A model generated the notes under the pieces. That model had not been told where the DNA came from. It worked only from the letters and a program-made list of their open reading frames with translations, and searched no databases. Below, piece by piece: positions 1 to 5,471 of a stretch of DNA of 5,471 nucleotides. A program made the translations under genes and the position numbers. Position 1 is the stretch's first letter. Each line of letters begins with the position of its first letter. This DNA comes from Candidatus Bathyarchaeota archaeon (GTDB taxonomy: Archaea > Thermoproteota > Bathyarchaeia > TCS64): contig VGJH01000095.1 of NCBI GenBank assembly GCA_016867505.1, positions 1-5,471 on the forward strand. Direction: 5' to 3'.

Positions 1-681
1 TAATTCAGCATTTAGATTTCTTAACGTTATTATGTCTACTCCAGGTAAGTTTCGTGCAGCCTTACTAATACCGTTGTCATCAGAGACTACAATGAGTGGA
101 CCCTTACCAATTTTTCTTGTCCTACCTCTCATCTTTCCTTTACCTGCACGAATTGTTTTCCTATCAGCACGCTCGACATCATTTAATAAACCAAGTTTTT
201 CTAAGAATTCTTTAAATTCCTTTGATTTTTGAATATTTTCTAGTGCATCATCTATTACTAGTGGTAAGATTGTTGATTCATTTAATTTGTGCCCTCTAGC
301 TTGAACAATTTCCTTGTTTGCTGTTGCAGCAATTCCAGATCTTATTGCTAAACGTTTTTCTTTTTTGTTGATGGCCTTGATAATGTTTTTCTCTGATAAT
401 GGAGGGAATGCTCTATGTCCACCTACTGCTTGAACTGCAAAATCTGCTCTATTACTTTGTTTAAGTCTTGGCAGTCTTGCTTGAGCATGTCCAGTACCTC
501 GAGACAAAGCAGTGTTTCTCTTTCCAGCCATTGGATCTCTTCCTTGAGGTTGGAAATTCTTACTTTGTTGTGCTATAACAGCTCTTTTAATTACTAGTTT
601 TTTTAGAGGTGTACTGAATATTTTTGGTAGTTCAATTTCGTCAATTGTTTCATTTGCTAAATTTATTACAGGAACTTTCAT
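1..681 (-). CDS. rpl4: 50S ribosomal protein uL4 (L4), archaeal type, 3' end cut off
   Basis: Large-subunit ribosomal protein that binds 23S rRNA and sends a loop to the peptide exit tunnel. I read 227 codons from the ATG at 681 down to the window edge without a stop; archaeal uL4 usually runs to about 250-265 residues, so only a short C-terminal piece is missing. Visible family blocks: QPQGRDPMAGKRNTA (44-58), GTGHAQARLPRLK (62-74, the tunnel loop), VGGHRAFPP (86-94), INKKEKRLAIRSGIAATAN (104-122), RAGKGKMRGR (178-187), and AARNLPGVDI followed by LNAEL (208-227). This is the archaeal/eukaryal form. The loop after LPRLK looks a few residues shorter than in many archaea (from memory). The ATG overlaps the rpl3 stop (ATGA) and has a strong Shine-Dalgarno, so the two genes are almost certainly translationally coupled in one operon. 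Confidence 0.96.
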   Translation of the reverse strand, partial: MKVPVINLANETIDEIELPKIFSTPLKKLVIKRAVIAQQSKNFQPQGRDPMAGKRNTALSRGTGHAQARLPRLKQSNRADFAVQAVGGHRAFPPLSEKNIIKAINKKEKRLAIRSGIAATANKEIVQARGHKLNESTILPLVIDDALENIQKSKEFKEFLEKLGLLNDVERADRKTIRAGKGKMRGRTRKIGKGPLIVVSDDNGISKAARNLPGVDIITLRNLNAEL

Positions 682-1685
682 TGTTTAACCTCCTTCTTCC
701 ATTCAGTTTTTATGAAGGTGACATTTGGAGCTGTTTCTGGTAATTTCATTGGTTTTATCGCTTTCCTAAATCGTACCAACCTTTTAGCTGGTCCCATAAC
801 ACTTCCTTTTATAACAAGATAGTCTCCTTTAACTAGACCATACCTGTTAAATCCACCTGTTGGTGTAACCTTATTTCCATCCGAGCCAATTAGAACGACT
901 CTTTTATTTATCTCCACTCTATGGTGAAGTCCCATTTGTCCTGCACGTGGAACATTTGGATTAATTGTCCTTGGTGCGGCTGGATTGATTGCTGCTACGC
1001 CCCTAATAGTTTTTCTAGACTTATTCTGTAGAATGCGGATACCCCATCTCTTTACTGGGCCTTGGAAACCTTTTCCTTTTGTGGCACCAGCAATATCCAC
1101 GAATTCTCCAGGTTTAAAAATGTCAGAAACACTTATTGTTTTTCCCAAGAGGTTTTTAGCATAATCTAGTTGATTTTCTATGCTTCCTCCACCTATCTTA
1201 ATTTCAATAAGATCTGGTACATTTTTAGGCATGGATGTAAGTCGTGGTTGTGTTGCGGCAAGAATTCTAATTTCTTTTATCTTACCGAGTAGGCTTGTGA
1301 GGTGCTCAAGCGCTTTGGCTGGATCTGGTTTTCGGGTATTTTTCAATTTTTTTAATAAATTTTTATCAGGTTCAGCCATCCATGTTTCTGAAAGAACTTT
1401 TAATCCTTCATAAGTCATTTCATATCCTCTGATTGCACACATTTGCATTGGTGGTGTGTCAATCACAGTTGCTGCAACCTTAATTTCTTGCCCGAATTCA
1501 GGCTTCTTTTCGCTATCTTCAATAACAAAAAGATGCGTCATTCCAGCCTTATATCCGGCGAAGCCTAGGAGTTGTGGTCCTTCTACGGGTGTAGGCCAGT
1601 ATCTAATCCGTCCGTCAATATGGTCGGTTCTCCGTCTCGGAGAGAATGATCTCGATCCTCTTCTTGGTGATCTTGGCCTAGGCAT
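678..1685 (-). CDS. rpl3: 50S ribosomal protein uL3 (L3), archaeal type
   Basis: Core large-subunit protein that binds 23S rRNA and reaches towards the peptidyl transferase centre. The full length of 335 residues matches archaeal uL3 (about 330-350), far longer than the bacterial form. In order: a basic N-terminus with PRRGSRSFSPRRR (7-19) and RIRYWP (26-31); the hallmark GFAGYKAGMTH (41-51); an archaeal insertion around 90-165; GATKGKGFQGPVKRWG (200-215); VPRAGQMGLHHR (245-256); VTPTGGFNRYG (273-283); and IKGSVMGPAKRLVRFRKAI (292-310). The ATG at 1685 is preceded by AAGGAGAGG, which supports this start. The gene heads the conserved archaeal ribosomal protein cluster and overlaps rpl4 by 4 bases. 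Oddities: the segment 231-244 has no Trp and the usual RTExNK appears as RVEINK (256-261). Identification is secure. Confidence 0.97.
   Translation of the reverse strand: MPRPRSPRRGSRSFSPRRRTDHIDGRIRYWPTPVEGPQLLGFAGYKAGMTHLFVIEDSEKKPEFGQEIKVAATVIDTPPMQMCAIRGYEMTYEGLKVLSETWMAEPDKNLLKKLKNTRKPDPAKALEHLTSLLGKIKEIRILAATQPRLTSMPKNVPDLIEIKIGGGSIENQLDYAKNLLGKTISVSDIFKPGEFVDIAGATKGKGFQGPVKRWGIRILQNKSRKTIRGVAAINPAAPRTINPNVPRAGQMGLHHRVEINKRVVLIGSDGNKVTPTGGFNRYGLVKGDYLVIKGSVMGPAKRLVRFRKAIKPMKLPETAPNVTFIKTEWKKEVKQ
687..695 (-). promoter_or_regulatory. Shine-Dalgarno site of rpl4
   Basis: Reads AAGGAGGTT on the minus strand. Its GGAGG core ends 7 bases before the rpl4 ATG. It lies inside the last codons of rpl3 and fixes the rpl4 start, supporting coupled translation across the ATGA junction. 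Confidence 0.85.
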
Positions 1686-1690
1686 ATTCG

Positions 1691-1699
1691 CCTCTCCTT
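1691..1699 (-). promoter_or_regulatory. Shine-Dalgarno site of rpl3
   Basis: Reads AAGGAGAGG on the minus strand and ends 5 bases before the rpl3 ATG at 1685. It supports the chosen start and implies a leadered transcript. Confidence 0.75.
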
Positions 1700-1733
1700 T
1701 TTTGGATTAGCTGTATTGAATCAACATGTCTTG

Positions 1734-1748
1734 CATTTAAACGATTCG
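1734..1748 (-). promoter_or_regulatory. Candidate archaeal promoter (BRE/TATA-like) of the rpl3 operon
   Basis: The minus strand reads CGAATCG followed by TTTAAATG (1741 to 1734). An archaeal TATA box would place the transcript start about 25 bases downstream, near 1711-1713, giving a leader of roughly 27 bases that just contains the rpl3 Shine-Dalgarno. This geometry favours it over the other AT-rich stretches in the 151-base gap, for example the TTTTTTATAAAAA further upstream. The call rests on sequence resemblance and spacing only. Confidence 0.45.
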
Positions 1749-1759
1749 TAAACATTGAA

Positions 1760-1831
1760 ATTTTAATAGTAAATAATAATTGTTTAATGTCAATATCAGG
1801 TTTTTATAAAAAATTATAATATTTTAATAGT
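1760..1831. repeat. 11-base direct repeat in the hflX-rpl3 gap
   Basis: ATTTTAATAGT occurs at 1760-1770 and again, exactly, at 1821-1831, with starts 61 bases apart. Copy one lies about 19 bases upstream of the proposed rpl3 TATA box; copy two begins its minus-strand reading 5 bases after the hflX stop. A paired regulator site for the ribosomal operon is possible, but in DNA this rich in A and T a chance match of this length is a real alternative. Confidence 0.35.
1808..1813 (-). terminator. Possible T-tract terminator of hflX
   Basis: A run of six T on the minus strand, about 24 bases after the hflX stop, without a clear GC stem. Archaeal termination often needs only a U-rich stretch, so it may end hflX transcripts. 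The whole gap is AT-rich, so support is weak, and read-through into rpl3 is possible. Confidence 0.25.
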
Positions 1832-1836
1832 TATTT

Positions 1837-2994
1837 TTAAATTGATGATATTATATTTATGGTTGATTTTTCTTTAAGCTTATTCGATATTAAGTTAAGT
1901 AAATCCTTTAAATTGGTGCGATCTTTTGCAGACACTGCGATATATGGTGTATCATACAAATCTAAAAGTAATTCTTTAATAGTTTTTTCAGTGAATTCAG
2001 GATTTTTATCAAGTTTATTAAAGACTATCATAATTTTATTCATATCAACACCAATATCTTTGAGTAAACTGAATCCTTCTTTCAGTTTTAATTGAAGTGT
2101 TAATGTATCAACACTAATTTCAAATAACAATATAACTAAATCGGAACTACGAATATCTTCAAAATTTATTTGAAATGATTTTATTAACCTATGATCTAAA
2201 TCTAACACAAAACCAATAGTATCAATAAATAACACACTTGTTTCATGATCAATGAATCTTTTTTGATATTTACTGCTTAGGGTAGTAAAGGGTCGATCGC
2301 TGACAGGCTTTTTTTCACCAGTTAATGCATTAAATAGACTCGTTTTCCCAGCATTATAGTACCCAGCAATACATACAACAGGATAACCAAGTTTTTTCCT
2401 ATTAGCAATTTGTTGTTTTTTCTCTTCGACGAGTGTACCAATTTCTTTACGTATACTTGCTCTTCTTCTAGTTAGTTCTCGTAATTGTGAACGAAAAGCG
2501 TATTCACCACCACTATGGAAAAAAGGTCTATCTTGAGTGAAATTTAGATTAGCAGCAAGTTTGTAAAATGGTGCTAATTTTTCTAATTTTGCTGCTTCAA
2601 TTTGTAATTTACTCAGATTATCAGATGCCATTTGATCAAATATCTCTAGAGTTAATTCATACCGATCAATAACATCGCATCCGACTGCTTTTATTAAATT
2701 TAATTTTTGACTGCTTTTTAATAGATTATAAAAAATAACAATTTTTACATCTTTATTTATTACTTTTTTTCTAAGTTCCTGAACTTTACCTTTACCAATG
2801 CATGCAATTTCATATGGCTTGAATCTGACTTGGACAATTTCATCTACGACTTCTAATCCTATTGCTTCAACAAGGTCTTTTAATTCATTCAATTTTATAC
2901 GATAAATTACATGATCATGAACATTGGTTTTTAACATGCAAAGTATGGCTTTACCAACGATTTGTTTTTTTGTCTTAATTTCGTCGTCTTTCAA
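1837..2994 (-). CDS. hflX: HflX-family GTPase (ribosome-associated), archaeal type
   Basis: Cytoplasmic GTPase; bacterial HflX binds the 50S subunit and splits stalled ribosomes, and a related role is inferred here. The 385 residues show the HflX N-terminal domain with IGKGKVQEL (66-74), SSQ (94-96) and VIDRYELTLEIFDQMA (108-123) followed by KLQIEAAKLEKLAP (129-142), then a coiled linker of basic residues (165-200), then the GTPase domain. G1 is GYYNAGKTS (211-219), G2 lies in PFTTLS (235-240), G3 is DTIGF (258-262), G4 is NKLD (326-329) and G5 is SAK (355-357). All nucleotide-binding motifs are intact. The FTTLS form of G2 and GKTS of G1 resemble the crenarchaeal HflX rather than bacterial GKST/FATLDPTTR. 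The glycine-rich GPGE-type linker is reduced to SGGEYAF (161-167). The start is TTG; no ATG or GTG lies between it and the upstream in-frame stop at 3007-3009, and no Shine-Dalgarno is seen. The first internal ATG (residue 20) would cut into the first beta-strand. Confidence 0.92.
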   Translation of the reverse strand: MKDDEIKTKKQIVGKAILCMLKTNVHDHVIYRIKLNELKDLVEAIGLEVVDEIVQVRFKPYEIACIGKGKVQELRKKVINKDVKIVIFYNLLKSSQKLNLIKAVGCDVIDRYELTLEIFDQMASDNLSKLQIEAAKLEKLAPFYKLAANLNFTQDRPFFHSGGEYAFRSQLRELTRRRASIRKEIGTLVEEKKQQIANRKKLGYPVVCIAGYYNAGKTSLFNALTGEKKPVSDRPFTTLSSKYQKRFIDHETSVLFIDTIGFVLDLDHRLIKSFQINFEDIRSSDLVILLFEISVDTLTLQLKLKEGFSLLKDIGVDMNKIMIVFNKLDKNPEFTEKTIKELLLDLYDTPYIAVSAKDRTNLKDLLNLISNKLKEKSTINIISSI

Positions 2995-3018
2995 AGGTCT
3001 ATTTATTTAAGGTTAACA

Positions 3019-3028
3019 TACTTAAAAA
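3019..3028 (-). promoter_or_regulatory. Candidate TATA-like box for leaderless hflX transcription
   Basis: Reads TTTTTAAGTA on the minus strand, centred about 29 bases upstream of the hflX TTG. This is the spacing expected if the transcript begins at or next to the start codon, which would explain the absence of a Shine-Dalgarno. Other AT-rich stretches in this 98-base gap (CTTAAATAAATAG at 2999-3011) are alternatives. Confidence 0.3.
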
Positions 3029-3046
3029 CCATTTATTAAGAGTATG

Positions 3047-3065
3047 AAAAAAAGTGAATAAAAAA
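3047..3065 (-). terminator. Candidate double T-tract terminator of the coaBC-acetyltransferase pair
   Basis: On the minus strand a run of six T (3065 to 3060) is followed by a run of seven T (3053 to 3047), starting 27 bases after the acetyltransferase stop. No stem-loop is visible. Closely spaced U-tracts after a stop codon fit archaeal intrinsic termination and would separate this pair from hflX. Confidence 0.4.
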
Positions 3066-3092
3066 TATTGTTAAACATAAAATTTTGTTAAT

Positions 3093-4325
3093 TTAATAAC
3101 AAGGATATATGTTACTCTTAAATTTGGGGAATAAAGTTTTGATTAGTTCTTGATATTTTGAATTTATTGAGATATCAGGATAATTTTGTGTTAATTCTTT
3201 GTGACTTGCACATCCAAATAGTATTTTAGGAAAAACTATAGGGTTAAATTGTATTTCACTTCTTTTTATTCCTTTATCTTCCTTAACATCATTAATCTGA
3301 CCATTAAAAAAGTTAAGTATTATACTGTTTTTAAAAAAATTTATTTTTAATTCAGATTCTAAAAAATTGTATGAAGAAGTATAAAGCCTATTATTAAGTA
3401 TTGGAATAATTTTCTTAAAAAAATTAAAATAGTTAACTACCTTAACTTGCCAGGCATATGGTTTATTTTTTTTACCACCGTTTTTAACCAAATAATTTGA
3501 AAAAAATTCGTGATGATTAATTCTACAAACTAATTCATCAACATTATTTTCTAAACCTATTTTTTTTAAAAATCCACAAATATTCCTTGACTCGTTTGAT
3601 TTAGTATTCGATATTTCGATAAGAACTAATTTATTATTAACTATTTCAGCTCTAAGATATGCTTTAATTATCCCTTTTTCTAATAAGAGATAGGTTTTAA
3701 AAGGCCAATCCGCCTGCCACCCATTTTCCTCTTGTTTTTTCCAAACTTCATTGGATCTTATACTATTAATAAAAAATTTTTCTTTTGTAATATCATTTAA
3801 CTTAATGATTTTTGGAATATCAATTAATTCAATTTTTTTAATAGAGTATTGTGAATTGGTATCTGGTAAAAATTTTAATGGGATGTTAATTTCTGAATCA
3901 AGGGGTATAGTATATTCATATCCAAATTGCCTATAGAAATATGGAATTCCTTCGATTACAGATAAATCGTAATTTTCTTTTATTAACGTTTCATCATATT
4001 TTTTGTTTAATATTCTTTGTAAGCCAAGGTTTCGGTATTGAGGTAATGTTGCTACTAATCCCATTTCAGCGACTTTTATCGGTATTCCGCCAAAACTCCA
4101 TTTTTGCGGAATTAGTGTTAAACTTGCTATAATCTGATTTTCTTTTTTTATTGTATAAATATTTTTATAATTAAAATTGGGGATTGTATTCATTAGTCTT
4201 ATAGCAATTTTGTCTACATTTTCCTCTGGCCAAGTTGTCTTTATTAAAGTAATATAATTGTAGAAATCTTCTTCGTTTTTGACATATGAGAATTTATAAG
4301 AATTTACCAAATATACCTGATTCAA
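3093..4325 (-). CDS. Eis-like GNAT N-acetyltransferase with C-terminal SCP2-like domain
   Basis: Predicted cytoplasmic enzyme that moves an acetyl group from acetyl-CoA to an amine; substrate unknown. The 410 residues match the length and three-part layout of the Eis family. Domain one (about 10-145) has the acetyl-CoA loop VAEMGLVATLPQYRNLGLQR (85-104), with the RxxGLxR form of the RxxGxG/A motif, and GIPYFYRQFGYE (126-137). Tyr136 sits where Eis has its general-acid Tyr. A second, degenerate GNAT fold spans about 160-290. An SCP2-like domain (about 295-405) starts at AWQVKVVNYF and ends with TLFPKF near the C-terminus; in Eis the C-terminal carboxylate helps catalysis. The start is TTG, 16 bases after the coaBC stop; the frame opens only at 4371-4373 and holds no ATG or GTG before it. 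A second TTG at 4308-4310, preceded by AGGT, is a possible alternative start. The protein is unusually rich in Asn, Lys and Ile, and the family is mainly bacterial, so transfer is possible. Family confident, substrate not. Confidence 0.85.
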   Translation of the reverse strand: MNQVYLVNSYKFSYVKNEEDFYNYITLIKTTWPEENVDKIAIRLMNTIPNFNYKNIYTIKKENQIIASLTLIPQKWSFGGIPIKVAEMGLVATLPQYRNLGLQRILNKKYDETLIKENYDLSVIEGIPYFYRQFGYEYTIPLDSEINIPLKFLPDTNSQYSIKKIELIDIPKIIKLNDITKEKFFINSIRSNEVWKKQEENGWQADWPFKTYLLLEKGIIKAYLRAEIVNNKLVLIEISNTKSNESRNICGFLKKIGLENNVDELVCRINHHEFFSNYLVKNGGKKNKPYAWQVKVVNYFNFFKKIIPILNNRLYTSSYNFLESELKINFFKNSIILNFFNGQINDVKEDKGIKRSEIQFNPIVFPKILFGCASHKELTQNYPDISINSKYQELIKTLFPKFKSNIYPCY

Positions 4326-4341
4326 TGTATTTTGAAAAGAT

Positions 4342-5471
4342 TTAAAGTTTAAGTAATTTAATAATTTTATTTATTAATATTGAAGCGACTTCTCTTTTTT
4401 GAGTTAGTGGTACATGAATTGTCTTCTTTTTAGGATCTACGATGAAGACTTCGTTGGTGTCTACATTAAATCCTGTGTTTTCTTTACCAACATCGTTTGC
4501 TACTATTAAATCCATATTCATCTCTTTTAGACGTTTATAGCTTCTTTCAATAAGTTCTTCTTGTGTAATATTATATTCAGCTTTAAAACCTACGAGGAAT
4601 ATGTCAGGAGAAGTCTTTTTTACTTGTGCAATTATTTTTGGTAATGCTTTTAATTTTAACACCCACTCGCCTTGATCCGAAGAAGTTTTTTCCATTTTTC
4701 TGTCATCTAATCCAAAATCTGCTGCAGCTGCAGAAAGGACTGCGACATCATATTTAATTGACTTCAATTCTTTAACAACTACCTCAAGCATCTCTTCCGT
4801 TGTTTCAATTTTGATAATTTTTGCTGCTGCCGGAGGTGGATGAGTGGCTGGTCCATAAACTAAAGTTACTTCAGCTCCTCTTTCTAATGCTTCTTCAGCG
4901 ATGGCAACACCCATTTTTCCTGAACTTGGATTAGTAATATACCGAAAAGCATCAATGTAACTTCTGGTGGGGCCAGCAGTAATTAAAAACCTTAATCCTT
5001 TCAAATCTTGATTTTTACATAGTTTTAATTTAACAGCTTCAACTATTTCAGTTGTATCAGGAATTTTTGCTTTCCCTTCTTCAAAACGTGGCATTAGAAA
5101 ATCAATACCAATACTTTGGAGTTTCTTAATATTTTCAACAACGATGGGGTGTTTATACATACTTGCATGCATCGCAGGAGCAAAAATTATTGGAATTCTT
5201 GCACCGATAGCGGTTGTCAGTAAGGTAGTTACAGGCGTATCATCAATTGCTGTAGCTGCTTTACCTATAGTATTTGCTGTTGATGGTGCCACAAGAATTA
5301 AATCTGCTCGTTTTTCGTGCTCACCACCATATGTAACATGTTCTATTTGGCCAGTTAGTTCAGTTACAACAGGATTTCCTGTACTCCATTCTAGTGCATA
5401 TGGATGAACAATTTTTTCAGCCATGTTTGTCATAACAACATATACATCTGCTCCTAAACGCATTAATTCAC
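4342..5471 (-). CDS. coaBC: Coenzyme A biosynthesis bifunctional protein CoaBC, 5' end cut off
   Basis: Joins phosphopantothenate to cysteine (CoaB) and decarboxylates the product to 4'-phosphopantetheine with FMN (CoaC). The reading frame stays open through 5464-5469 (Glu-Leu) to the window edge, so the Met at 5463 is internal (ELMRLGADVYVVMT matches the family interior) and perhaps 25-35 N-terminal residues, including the first flavin loop, are missing. Numbering from that Met: CoaC shows GQIEHV with the active-site His42, APSTANTIGK (59-68), PAMHASM (96-102) and RFEEGKAKIP (126-135). CoaB shows TAGPTRSYID (162-171), NPSSGKMG (178-185), SAAAADF (244-250), GFKAEYN (292-298) and VAND (321-324). 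As in the Methanocaldococcus protein, PAMH replaces the bacterial PxMN, and the FEEGKAK loop stands where bacterial CoaC has its Cys. It ends in TAA and is followed 16 bases later by the acetyltransferase, suggesting one transcript. Confidence 0.95.
   Translation of the reverse strand, partial: ELMRLGADVYVVMTNMAEKIVHPYALEWSTGNPVVTELTGQIEHVTYGGEHEKRADLILVAPSTANTIGKAATAIDDTPVTTLLTTAIGARIPIIFAPAMHASMYKHPIVVENIKKLQSIGIDFLMPRFEEGKAKIPDTTEIVEAVKLKLCKNQDLKGLRFLITAGPTRSYIDAFRYITNPSSGKMGVAIAEEALERGAEVTLVYGPATHPPPAAAKIIKIETTEEMLEVVVKELKSIKYDVAVLSAAAADFGLDDRKMEKTSSDQGEWVLKLKALPKIIAQVKKTSPDIFLVGFKAEYNITQEELIERSYKRLKEMNMDLIVANDVGKENTGFNVDTNEVFIVDPKKKTIHVPLTQKREVASILINKIIKLLKL

Noticed and set aside
32..597. 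Plus-strand open frames of 60-66 codons at the left end
   Set aside because: They lie antisense to rpl4, whose minus-strand translation matches archaeal uL4 over the whole stretch.
1180..1710. Plus-strand open frames of 77 and 84 codons opposite rpl3
   Set aside because: They are antisense shadows of the strongly conserved uL3 gene and show no recognisable domain or ribosome binding site.
1801..1840. AT-rich inverted segments resembling a hairpin between hflX and rpl3
   Set aside because: Pairing is only A-T in low-complexity DNA with no stable stem; not distinguishable from chance.
3751..4132. Plus-strand hydrophobic open frames of 61-63 codons that could look like small membrane proteins
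   Set aside because: They are antisense to the acetyltransferase; hydrophobicity arises from T-rich DNA opposite Lys/Asn codons.
4722..4733. Perfect 12-base palindrome CTGCAGCTGCAG
   Set aside because: It lies inside coaBC and is explained by the alanine codons of the conserved SAAAADF motif.
5461..5463. The Met at 5463 as the start of coaBC
   Set aside because: The frame continues to the window edge as Glu-Leu, and the family has an N-terminal flavin-binding segment before this point, so the Met is internal.

Overview
The window comes from an archaeal chromosome. The uL3 and uL4 ribosomal proteins have the archaeal/eukaryal layout rather than the bacterial one. The HflX GTPase and the CoaBC protein carry archaeal-type motifs. 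The start regions suggest archaeal promoters (TATA-like boxes, T-tract terminators), with strong Shine-Dalgarno sites before the ribosomal protein genes. The DNA is clearly AT-rich by eye. An Asgard-type or other mesophilic archaeon would fit, but the phylum cannot be settled from the sequence alone.

All five genes lie on the minus strand, so transcription runs from high to low coordinates. First comes coaBC (5471 to 4342, its 5' end cut by the window edge), for two steps of coenzyme A synthesis. After a 16-base gap follows a 410-residue Eis-like GNAT N-acetyltransferase (4325 to 3093), probably co-transcribed with coaBC. A 98-base AT-rich gap with two T-tracts (minus strand) and a TATA-like box separates this pair from hflX (2994 to 1837), a ribosome-associated GTPase. 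A 151-base gap then holds a likely promoter and an 11-base direct repeat. Next is rpl3 (1685 to 678), which overlaps rpl4 (681 to 1, its 3' end cut off) by an ATGA junction. rpl3-rpl4 is the head of the conserved archaeal ribosomal protein cluster that normally continues into uL23, uL2 and uS19.

The gene content is mostly housekeeping. I see no RNA gene, CRISPR array, insertion sequence or obvious new multi-gene system. The points worth a second look are: hflX immediately upstream of the ribosomal operon; TTG starts without a good ribosome binding site on both hflX and the acetyltransferase; an Eis-like acetyltransferase with very AT-rich, Asn/Lys/Ile-heavy sequence attached to coaBC; a direct repeat upstream of the rpl3 promoter; and an altered central loop in uL3.
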